Assembly: GCA_900541125.1 (NCBI GenBank) | Contig: UQIK01000014.1 | Coordinates: 1 to 60,554 of the forward strand | DNA length: 60,554 nt | Source: an uncultured Collinsella sp. | GTDB taxonomy: Bacteria > Actinomycetota > Coriobacteriia > Coriobacteriales > Coriobacteriaceae | Reading direction: 5' to 3' | In this document: positions 1-13,878 of the stretch, in pieces | Layout: every line of letters begins with the position of its first letter | How positions within the stretch are numbered: position 1 is the first letter of the stretch | Translations under genes and position numbers: made by a program | The notes under the pieces: generated by a model | Databases searched by the model: none | Seen by the model: the letters and a program-made list of their open reading frames with translations, nothing else | What the model was told of the DNA's origin: nothing

Positions 1-4
1 AGCC

Positions 5-27
5 GGAAAGCACTTAATGTGCTTTCC
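5..27 (+). repeat. perfect 9-bp stem hairpin upstream of the rplJ leader
   Basis: GGAAAGCAC, loop TTAAT, then GTGCTTTCC form a perfect stem-loop at the very left edge. The same element with one compensated base pair recurs at 29920-29942 before rplC. No U-run follows, so it is not an ordinary terminator. Sequence before position 1, where any outer stem would lie, is not visible. Confidence 0.6.
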
Positions 28-120
28 GAGCGAGCCCAGGACCTGACCGAGCGGAAACCTTGCGCCTGGCCTTCGGCGGCGCGTGCCGGATGGTGGAATT
101 GTGTGCAGCCCGGTTTTCCG

Positions 121-149
121 TTGACCGACGCCGGGGTCCCCGCCATAAT
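121..149 (+). promoter_or_regulatory. promoter of rplJ-rplL
   Basis: TTGACC (121-126), a 17-base spacer, then CATAAT (144-149) form a strong housekeeping sigma promoter. Transcription would start near 156, just before the L10 leader. Confidence 0.7.
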
Positions 150-164
150 ACTTTCGGTTCACGC

Positions 165-246
165 ACGAATCCGCTGCCAGAGACAGCCGGCGCAAACGGG
201 TCTTACCTGCGAGCTTAATGGGATATCCCGCCAGCCGAGGTGGTCG
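165..246 (+). promoter_or_regulatory. L10 leader (r-protein autoregulatory RNA)
   Basis: The stretch contains the recognisable L10-leader segments GCTGCCAGAGACAGC and, further on, CTTAATGGGATATCCC followed by GCCGAGG. In this RNA family the L10(L12)4 complex binds the leader and represses its own synthesis. The position between promoter and rplJ fits. The exact boundaries are estimates. Confidence 0.7.
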
Positions 247-263
247 AGTAGATATGTCTTCTC

Positions 264-300
264 GCCCCCGTCGCTCATGCAGCGCGGGGGCTTTCTTTTT
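264..300 (+). terminator. leader attenuator-terminator before rplJ
   Basis: GCCCCCG (264-270) pairs with CGGGGGC (285-291), with an inner CGCT/AGCG stem, followed by TTTCTTTTT. An intrinsic terminator inside the leader, upstream of the rplJ ribosome site, suggests regulation of rplJL by transcription attenuation coupled to L10 binding. Confidence 0.75.
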
Positions 301-365
301 GGACATGCCCCCGTCACGTCCTTGTGGCGGACCGTGCCCGGAAAGAATTCGAGGAGGTGTAATTC

Positions 366-887
366 ATGCCCCAGCAGTACAAAATCGACAAGGTTGCAGA
401 GATCGAGTCCCGTATCGCCGAGAACGCCGGTCTGTTCGTCGTCAACTACAACGGTCTGACGGTTAAGCAGGCTCAGGAGCTGCGTCATCAGCTTCGCGAG
501 TGCGGCGCCGAGATGAAGGTCTACAAGAACAACCTGGTCAAGATCGCCCTCAAGAACCAGGAGCAGCCCGAGATCGACGAGATTCTCGCCGGCCCCGTCG
601 CTTATGTGTTCTACGAGACCGAGCCGGTCGAGGCCGCTAAGGCCCTTAAGGACTTCTCCGCTAAGTCCAAGGGCGTCCTTGAGATCAAGGGCGGTATCTC
701 CGACGGCAAGGCCGTTTCCGCTGATGATGTTAAGGCTATCGCCGAGCTGCCCACCAAGGATCAGCTTCTCGGCCAGATCGCCGGTCTCATCTCCGGTTTC
801 GCTCGCGACATCGCTGTCTGCGTCAACGGCGTTTCCTCTGGTCTCGCTCGTTCGATCCAGCAGGTCTCCGAGCAGAAGGCAGCCTAG
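366..887 (+). CDS. rplJ: 50S ribosomal protein L10
   Basis: uL10 forms the base of the L7/L12 stalk of the large subunit: its N-terminal domain sits on 23S rRNA and its C-terminal helix carries the L12 dimers that recruit translation factors. The 173-aa product has the family's usual length, starts MPQQYKIDKVAEIE and has the typical motif FVVNYNGLTVKQAQELR near residues 24-40. The ATG follows a near-perfect ribosome site GAGGAGGTG. It is the first gene of an rplJ-rplL unit that has its own promoter, L10 leader and attenuator, so it is probably autoregulated. Upstream rplK-rplA lie outside the window. Confidence 0.97.
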   Translation: MPQQYKIDKVAEIESRIAENAGLFVVNYNGLTVKQAQELRHQLRECGAEMKVYKNNLVKIALKNQEQPEIDEILAGPVAYVFYETEPVEAAKALKDFSAKSKGVLEIKGGISDGKAVSADDVKAIAELPTKDQLLGQIAGLISGFARDIAVCVNGVSSGLARSIQQVSEQKAA

Positions 888-902
888 TTGCTGTTTTCAC
901 CC

Positions 903-945
903 GCGGCGGCAACGCCGCACCCCTGGCGCATTCGCGCCGTGTTTT
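903..945 (+). promoter_or_regulatory. two small hairpins between rplJ and rplL
   Basis: GCGGCG, tetraloop GCAA, CGCCGC (903-918) is followed by GGCGC/GCGCC (925-938) and GTGTTTT. In other bacteria the rplJ-rplL gap contains processing or attenuation structures that help give fourfold more L12 than L10. That role here is inferred. Confidence 0.4.
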
Positions 946-989
946 AACTGATCTCCGTGCACAGACACGGAAACCGAAAGGACTTAGAA

Positions 990-1367
990 ATGGCTAAGCT
1001 TACCACCGATGAGATCATCGATGCTCTTAAGGAAATGACCCTTCTCGAGGCTTCCGAGCTCGTTAAGGCTATCGAGGACACCTTCGGCGTTTCCGCCGCT
1101 GCTCCTGCCGCTGTTGTCGCCGCTCCCGCTGCTGCCGCTGCTGAGGCCGAGGAGAAGACCGAGTTTGACGTCGTGCTCGAGGGCTTCGGCGACAACAAGA
1201 TCCAGGTCATCAAGGCCGTCCGTGAGCTCACCAACCTTGGCCTGAAGGAGGCCAAGGAGGTCGTCGAGGGTGCTCCCAAGGCTGTTCTCGAGGGTGCCAA
1301 GAAGGAGGACGCCGAGGCTGCCAAGGAGAAGCTCGAGGCTGCTGGCGCTGCTGTCACCCTCAAGTAA
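990..1367 (+). CDS. rplL: 50S ribosomal protein L7/L12
   Basis: bL12 is the acidic, multicopy stalk protein that binds EF-Tu, EF-G and IF2 and stimulates their GTPase. The 125-aa product has the N-terminal dimerisation helix (MAKLTTDEIIDALKEMTLLE), an Ala-rich hinge (about residues 35-55) and the conserved C-terminal domain with EFDVVLEGFG and LKEAKEVVEGAPK. I chose ATG 990, preceded by GAAAGGA, over the in-frame GTG at 957, because the family starts MAKL. It is co-transcribed with rplJ and ends at a strong terminator. Confidence 0.97.
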   Translation: MAKLTTDEIIDALKEMTLLEASELVKAIEDTFGVSAAAPAAVVAAPAAAAAEAEEKTEFDVVLEGFGDNKIQVIKAVRELTNLGLKEAKEVVEGAPKAVLEGAKKEDAEAAKEKLEAAGAAVTLK

Positions 1368-1395
1368 TCAGGCTTTCTCGCCAGATTTCTTTGCA

Positions 1396-1428
1396 GACGG
1401 GGTTCGCATTGCGAGCCCCGTCTTTTTT
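1396..1428 (+). terminator. terminator after rplL
   Basis: A 12-bp stem, GACGGGGTTCGC (1396-1407) with GCGAGCCCCGTC (1411-1422), loop ATT, is followed directly by a T-run. It closes the rplJL unit before galU. Confidence 0.9.
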
Positions 1429-1557
1429 GTTTTTCGGTCCCCCGACATCGGTTGCTCAAACTGCCATGTTCTGTGATTTGCGTCGTATCGGCTGCCTTGC
1501 CGTTGGGCAATAAAATTGCACCATTCGAGCAATAATTTGCGTTGACCTGCTGAAGAA

Positions 1558-1585
1558 TTGTCTCTGCCTTGTAGCGACATATAGT
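1558..1585 (+). promoter_or_regulatory. predicted promoter of galU
   Basis: TTGTCT (1558-1563), a 16-base spacer and TATAGT (1580-1585) lie about 100 bases before the galU start and after the rplL terminator, giving galU its own transcript. Confidence 0.45.
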
Positions 1586-1681
1586 TCCAGCGGTAAGATG
1601 CTTGGGTATCGCAATTTGGTCTGCGGCTGTGTGCCGCACGCATGGGGCGCTTTTGCGCCTGCGAAAGGATCTTTGAATAAC

Positions 1682-2590
1682 ATGAAGGCAATCATCCCCG
1701 CCGCCGGTCTTGGCACGCGTTTTCTGCCTGGCACCAAGTGCACGCCCAAAGAGATGCTGCCGGTTCTCGACAAGCCGGTCATCCAGTATGTCGTTGAGGA
1801 GGCGCTCGACCCCGAGGAGGTCGACGATGCCATCATCGTTACTTCTCCCGGCAAGCCTGAGCTGCTGAACTACTTCCAGCCCGATCGCTCGCTCGAGAAC
1901 CTGCTGCGCGAGCGCGGCAAGAACGCCTATGCCGATGCCGTCGCCCACGCTGGCGGTATGCCGGTCGACTTCCGTTATCAGTACGAGCCCAAGGGCCTCG
2001 GCCATGCTATCCGCTCTGCTGCCGACGCCGTGGCAGGGGAGAACTTCCTGGTTCTTCTGGGCGACTACGTTGTGCCTAACCGCGACATCTGCGACAAGAT
2101 GCTCGCCGTTTCCAAGGAGCACGGTGGCGCTTCGGTTATCGCCGTCGCTGCTTGCTCGCCCGAGGAAGTCAGCCGCTACGGCGTTATCGCCGGCGAGCGC
2201 GTTGGTTCGCTCGAGGGCGCCGAGGACGTTGCCGATGCAGAGCCGGGCGCTGTCTGGCGTATCGGCGGTCTGGTCGAGAAGCCCGCTCCCGAGGCTGCTC
2301 CGTCCAACCTGTACATCGTCGGCCGCTATCTGCTGAGCCCGCTGGTCATGGACCTGCTGGCAGATCAGCAGGCCGGCAAGGGCGGCGAGATCCAGCTCAC
2401 TGACGCCATGGCCCGTTCGCTCGACCGCGAGGCCATGTATGCAGTCGTCATCGACCCGCTGTCGGGCTACGACACCGGCACTCCCTCTGGTTGGATGGCC
2501 ACCAACGCCCTCATGGCTGCAAGCGACCCCCGCTTTGCCGATGCCTTCTGGGATGCCATCGACGAGCGCGGCGGATTGATGCGCAAGTAA
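1682..2590 (+). CDS. galU: UTP--glucose-1-phosphate uridylyltransferase
   Basis: It makes UDP-glucose from UTP and glucose 1-phosphate, for cell-surface polysaccharides and the Leloir pathway. The 302-aa product shows the nucleotidyltransferase signature AAGLGTRFLP near residue 6 followed by TKCTPKEMLP, then a DKPVIQYVVEEA segment and LLGDYVV as the metal-site strand, all typical of GalU. ATG 1682 is preceded by GAAAGGA; a longer in-frame start at 1598 has no ribosome site and no family support. The gene separates rplJL from rpoBC, which usually adjoin, and is bounded by terminators on both sides. Confidence 0.93.
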   Translation: MKAIIPAAGLGTRFLPGTKCTPKEMLPVLDKPVIQYVVEEALDPEEVDDAIIVTSPGKPELLNYFQPDRSLENLLRERGKNAYADAVAHAGGMPVDFRYQYEPKGLGHAIRSAADAVAGENFLVLLGDYVVPNRDICDKMLAVSKEHGGASVIAVAACSPEEVSRYGVIAGERVGSLEGAEDVADAEPGAVWRIGGLVEKPAPEAAPSNLYIVGRYLLSPLVMDLLADQQAGKGGEIQLTDAMARSLDREAMYAVVIDPLSGYDTGTPSGWMATNALMAASDPRFADAFWDAIDERGGLMRK

Positions 2591-2611
2591 GCCTTCGGGC
2601 ATCGACATTTA

Positions 2612-2643
2612 CGGGCGCGGACTTCGGTTCGCGCCCGTTTTTT
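2612..2643 (+). terminator. terminator after galU
   Basis: CGGGCGCG (2612-2619) pairs with CGCGCCCG (2630-2637), followed by TTTTTT. Confidence 0.9.
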
Positions 2644-2685
2644 ATAAGAGCTGCTATTGCCGGCTCTCTGTTCACAGAAAATATA

Positions 2686-2699
2686 TGAACAGATGTTCG
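2686..2699. promoter_or_regulatory. possible LexA (SOS) box between galU and rpoB
   Basis: TGAACAGATGTTCG closely matches the Gram-positive LexA operator, CGAAC-RNRY-GTTCG, including the RNRY core. No SOS gene lies next to it. The nearest gene downstream is rpoB, 180 bases away. A match of this quality can arise by chance in a window of this size. Confidence 0.3.
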
Positions 2700-2776
2700 A
2701 TACACATACATCTACCTGCGTGTTTTCTGTCGAAAAACTTTGCTACTCCAAAAACTCAATCGCGTCAAGGCTTTTC

Positions 2777-2804
2777 TTGCTCAACGGTCGGTACCTGATA
2801 AACT
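2777..2804 (+). promoter_or_regulatory. predicted promoter of rpoB-rpoC
   Basis: TTGCTC (2777-2782), a 16-base spacer and TAAACT (2799-2804) precede a leader of about 67 bases and the rpoB start. It is a moderate match; the 200-base gap between the galU terminator and rpoB must contain the promoter. Confidence 0.45.
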
Positions 2805-2877
2805 ATTAGGTTGCGATAACTGGCGAAGCTATGCCTCGCCAACCCACCGAGCATTTCCGTGAAGGAGGAAAAACCTG

Positions 2878-6369
<3,492 letters not shown>

Positions 6370-6375
6370 TTGACT

Positions 6376-10851
<4,476 letters not shown>

Positions 10852-10879
10852 TTTCCTAGTACGTTAACCGCCCTTCCAA

Positions 10880-10914
10880 AGACCCGTTTCCCAACAGGGA
10901 AGCGGGTCTTTTTT
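10880..10914 (+). terminator. terminator after rpoC
   Basis: AGACCCG-TTTCCC pairs with GGGAA-GCGGGTCT around loop AACA, followed by TTTTTTG. It ends the rpoBC transcript. Confidence 0.9.
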
Positions 10915-10975
10915 GTTGAAGAAAACCCGCCAAAAGGGGATAGGTTTATTTTGGTAGGTTTTTCCTGCTTGAATT

Positions 10976-11004
10976 TGAAACATTTCGTTCGGTCAAAGCG
11001 TATC
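10976..11004 (+). promoter_or_regulatory. ECF-type autoregulated promoter
   Basis: TGAAAC (10976-10981), a 17-base spacer and CGTATC (10999-11004) match the TGAAAC/CGTA promoter pattern used by sigmaW/V/M-class ECF factors. It lies 49 bases upstream of an ECF sigma gene, so autoregulation is likely. Confidence 0.65.
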
Positions 11005-11052
11005 TATGGTGAGGGCCTCAGCAAGAATCATTAACGTCACCGGGAGGTGATT

Positions 11053-11571
11053 ATGGAAGAACAAGCATTTAGACAGGCGGTCGAGGATCACCGTGATGTC
11101 GTGTTTCGAATCGCATTGACGTACCTGCGCGATCGTGCCGATGCCGACGATATTGTCCAGGATGTCTTTCTTAAGTTGCTTAAAAGCGATGGACACTTTG
11201 AAAGTTGGGAACATCTTCGCCGCTGGCTTATCCGGGTCACGATCAATGAATGTAAATCGCTCTTTCGAAAGCCATGGAGGCGTGTGGAGGATATTGAGAA
11301 CCTGGCCGATTCGCTTTCGGCGGCGCAGGATGAGACCAAGGCGGTCCTGTCAGACGTTATGCGACTTCCGGAGCGATTCCGCGTTCCCATCGTGCTCTAT
11401 TACTATCTGGGCTTTTCGACCTCAGAGATTGCCGAGTTGTTGCATGTACCAGCCGCGACCGTTCGAACGCGTTTGGCTCGCGGCAGGTCGAAGCTCAAGT
11501 TCATCCTAGAGGAGGGCGACCGTGAAATCCAATCAAATCAAGCAGGCCTTCGAGTCCATCCAAGCCGATAG
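11053..11571 (+). CDS. ECF-family RNA polymerase sigma factor
   Basis: 172-aa extracytoplasmic-function sigma factor. Region 2 appears as DADDIVQDVFLKLLK (about residues 31-45), and region 4 as LPERFRVPIVLYYY followed by the helix-turn-helix SEIAELLHVPAATVRTRLARGR (about 115-152). ATG 11053 follows GGGAGGTGA. Its 3' end overlaps the next gene by 50 bases, implying translational coupling to an anti-sigma partner. The ECF-type promoter at 10976 suggests positive autoregulation. The pair has visibly lower GC and more relaxed codon use than the flanking rpoC and rpsL, so it looks like an inserted module. The target regulon is unknown. Confidence 0.9.
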   Translation: MEEQAFRQAVEDHRDVVFRIALTYLRDRADADDIVQDVFLKLLKSDGHFESWEHLRRWLIRVTINECKSLFRKPWRRVEDIENLADSLSAAQDETKAVLSDVMRLPERFRVPIVLYYYLGFSTSEIAELLHVPAATVRTRLARGRSKLKFILEEGDREIQSNQAGLRVHPSR

Positions 11572-12598
11572 CAATCTTGCAGATCGCGTCCTTAATACTG
11601 CTGCGGGTGAGCCGCTTCATCGAAAGGGCCACGCGAAGCCTCTCTATGTTGCCGTAATCGGGTGTCTTGTCGGAGTGTTGGCGACCGGAGGGGTCGCCTA
11701 CGCAGTTATCAATTCCAGCTATTTTGCCTCAGCCTGGGGAAACCACGGCAACGGGGATTCCATTACCTGGACCAACGGCGGCTCATCGGGGACTCAATAT
11801 ACCTACACCAGAGAGTTTGGTGATGGCATCGCGCCCCAAAGCCTGGAGGGTGCAGTTCAGAAAGTTAATCTGTCCGTCGAGGGTAACGGCTATACGCTCG
11901 ATATCCATGAGATGGCTATTGACCAAAACGGCTGCGGCGCCGTGACGTTTACGTTGTCAAATCCAAATGGAGTTAACTACTACAAGCCAGCAGCAGAGAC
12001 AGGCGAACTTGTTCTCTATGGTGAAGAAGAACAAGGCATCGGCACGCCAAGCATGAACTTTGGCGAGGAATGGGCTGACACACGCTGCACAATTGATAAG
12101 GACACATCAAGCGACACGGTCATTAACGGCACGATGTACTTTGCCTCGTGGGATCGCGAGCGAGATTTGGGACATGCGGTCACCTGGAATATCAGCTGGA
12201 CGGAGGGCAAAGGTGAGGATGCGAAGGTGATCGAGGTATCGACGCCAGAGTTTAACGTCGGAGCGCACGTCGATACAAAGGAACTCCGCTCCGATGACTC
12301 GCCTCTCGAGATCAGTCCGTTTTCCATCCAGACGCATATCGATGATCTGGGCTATGAAGCAGTTGATCATAAACTGACCGTCACCTACAAGGATGGATCG
12401 GAGCAGATTATCGAAGATGATGCTGCGGGCGCGTACAATTTCTATGTCTCGCTGACGCGCAATAGCGGAGAGAACATCTCGGTGCCGACAAAACTGATCA
12501 ATGTCGATCAAGTGGTCTCGGTAACCCTTGAGGGCACGAGGTACACATCAACAGGAGAGACCGAAACAGAAGTACCCTTTACCATCGTCTATTCGTAA
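11522..12598 (+). CDS. membrane-anchored anti-sigma-like protein with large extracytoplasmic domain
   Basis: 358 aa. A short cytoplasmic N terminus (MKSNQIKQAFESIQADSNL) is followed by one membrane segment (about residues 41-64, PLYVAVIGCLVGVLATGGVAYAV) and a 290-residue outside domain rich in Ser, Thr and beta-prone sequence. This layout, and the 50-base overlap with the ECF sigma gene, indicate the cognate anti-sigma factor. The outside domain resembles DUF4179-type partners of ECF factors, but I could not confirm the family. No zinc-binding HxxxCxxC motif is seen. The start is GTG 11522 after AGGAGG. A terminator follows. Confidence 0.7.
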   Translation: MKSNQIKQAFESIQADSNLADRVLNTAAGEPLHRKGHAKPLYVAVIGCLVGVLATGGVAYAVINSSYFASAWGNHGNGDSITWTNGGSSGTQYTYTREFGDGIAPQSLEGAVQKVNLSVEGNGYTLDIHEMAIDQNGCGAVTFTLSNPNGVNYYKPAAETGELVLYGEEEQGIGTPSMNFGEEWADTRCTIDKDTSSDTVINGTMYFASWDRERDLGHAVTWNISWTEGKGEDAKVIEVSTPEFNVGAHVDTKELRSDDSPLEISPFSIQTHIDDLGYEAVDHKLTVTYKDGSEQIIEDDAAGAYNFYVSLTRNSGENISVPTKLINVDQVVSVTLEGTRYTSTGETETEVPFTIVYS

Positions 12599-12605
12599 GA
12601 TTTGG

Positions 12606-12638
12606 GGCCGCTTCCTACTAGGGGAAGCGGCCTCTTTT
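12606..12638 (+). terminator. terminator after the ECF module
   Basis: GGCCGCTTCC (12606-12615) pairs with GGAAGCGGCC (12623-12632), followed by TCTTTT. Confidence 0.9.
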
Positions 12639-12788
12639 GCGGTAAATGGGCGGTTAAAGCGAGCGGTATTCGTCTGAATTTCGGAAGTATGCGGCAAAAT
12701 CTTGATAGGCCGCCCGGACCGGGAATCCGCCCACGCGCACAGAAGGGGATTCCTTTTGTGTAGGCTTTGCGGAAATGTGGGTATTTTA
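12639..12788. other. gene-free stretch between the ECF terminator and the rpsL promoter region
   Basis: I see no convincing gene here. A short imperfect hairpin, CACAGAAGG with CCTTTTGTG (about 12738-12760), is the only structure noticed. Confidence 0.4.
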
Positions 12789-12841
12789 GGATACGCCCGG
12801 CGGCGTGGTCTGTTGACGACACAGCTAACGGCACGTATCCT
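12789..12841 (+). promoter_or_regulatory. rpsL promoter with upstream conserved box
   Basis: TTGACG (12813-12818), a 17-base spacer and TATCCT (12836-12841) form a strong promoter. Directly upstream, GGATACGCCCG (12789-12799) then GGCGGCGTG resembles boxes at 30066 (before rplC) and 31931 (before rplB). A long leader of about 90 bases follows before rpsL. Confidence 0.7.
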
Positions 12842-12934
12842 ATCGAACTGCGTGTTTCGTAGGGGGATGCTGACCCCTCGATTCAAGCCGTTGCACTTTA
12901 CAGAAAGCTGGAATCATTCGAGAAGGAGTACGCT

Positions 12935-13312
12935 TTGCCTACTATTAACCAGCTGGTTCGCCAGGGCCGTCGTTCCGTGCCCAAGAAGTCCAAGAACGCT
13001 GCTCTGCAGCACAACTCTCAGAAGCGCGGCGTGTGCACCCGCGTCTTCACCACGAGCCCCAAGAAGCCGAACTCGGCTCTTCGTAAGGTTGCCCGTGTTC
13101 GCCTTGTCAACGGCATCGAAGTTACTGCTTACATCCCGGGTGAGGGCCACAACCTGCAGGAGCACTCCATCGTGCTCGTCCGCGGCGGTCGTGTCCGTGA
13201 CCTCCCTGGTGTCCGTTATCACGTCATCCGTGGCGCCTACGACGCTGCTCCGGTCCAGAACCGTATGCAGGCCCGTTCCAAGTACGGTGCTAAGCGCCCC
13301 AAGGCTAAATAA
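12935..13312 (+). CDS. rpsL: 30S ribosomal protein S12
   Basis: uS12, the small-subunit protein at the decoding centre, 125 aa, normal length. It starts with TTG after GAAGGAG (MPTINQLVRQGR). The PKKPNSALRK loop with the streptomycin-sensitive Lys43 is intact. In the second loop, GGRVRDLPGVRYH, residue 88 is Arg (CGT, 13196-13198) where E. coli and mycobacteria have Lys; the same Lys-to-Arg change gives high-level streptomycin resistance in those organisms. First gene of the str operon here, with rpsG, fusA and rpsJ downstream. Confidence 0.97.
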   Translation: MPTINQLVRQGRRSVPKKSKNAALQHNSQKRGVCTRVFTTSPKKPNSALRKVARVRLVNGIEVTAYIPGEGHNLQEHSIVLVRGGRVRDLPGVRYHVIRGAYDAAPVQNRMQARSKYGAKRPKAK

Positions 13313-13337
13313 GCCAGGTAACGTTTTGATACTTTCG

Positions 13338-13363
13338 CCGTGTGCCGCCTAAGCGCCGCACGG
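13338..13363 (+). promoter_or_regulatory. hairpin in the rpsL-rpsG gap, candidate S7 binding site
   Basis: CCGTG-TGCCGC, loop CTAA, GCGCCG-CACGG form a strong stem-loop just before the rpsG ribosome site. In E. coli, S7 represses the str operon by binding the rpsL-rpsG intercistronic RNA; the same function here is inferred from position only. Confidence 0.45.
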
Positions 13364-13385
13364 TAGACACTTAAGGAGATTTCAC

Positions 13386-13859
13386 ATGCCGCGTCGTGCA
13401 GCAGCTAATCGTCGTGAGGTTCAGCCTGACGCCGTTTACAACAACCGTCTGGTGACTCAGCTCATCAACAAGGTCCTTCTTGACGGCAAGAAGGCCACCG
13501 CTGAGCGCATCGTTTACACCGCTTTCGAGATCGTTGCCGAGAAGTCCGAGGGTGGCGACGCTCTCGCTACCTTCAAGAAGGCTATGGACAACGTCAAGCC
13601 CACGCTCGAGGTTAAGCCCAAGCGTGTCGGTGGCGCTACCTATCAGGTCCCGATGGAGGTCAACTCCCGTCGCTCCACCGCTCTGGGTATCCGCTGGATC
13701 GTCAACTTCTCCCGCGCTCGCAAGGAGAAGACCATGGCCGAGCGTCTCGCCAACGAGATCCTCGACGCCTCCAACGGCCTGGGCGCTTCCGTCAAGAAGC
13801 GTGAGGACGTCTTCAAGATGGCCGAGGCCAACCGCGCGTTCTCTCACTATCGTTGGTAA
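13386..13859 (+). CDS. rpsG: 30S ribosomal protein S7
   Basis: uS7, primary assembly protein of the 30S head, contacting 16S rRNA 3' domain and the E-site tRNA. The 157-aa product starts MPRRAAANRREVQPDAVYNN and ends FSHYRW, both characteristic. The ribosome site AAGGAG precedes ATG by 7-8 bases. It lies between rpsL and fusA in the normal order; S7 is often the autoregulator of this operon. Confidence 0.98.
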   Translation: MPRRAAANRREVQPDAVYNNRLVTQLINKVLLDGKKATAERIVYTAFEIVAEKSEGGDALATFKKAMDNVKPTLEVKPKRVGGATYQVPMEVNSRRSTALGIRWIVNFSRARKEKTMAERLANEILDASNGLGASVKKREDVFKMAEANRAFSHYRW

Positions 13860-13878
13860 GTTAAGGTAAGGAACTAAC

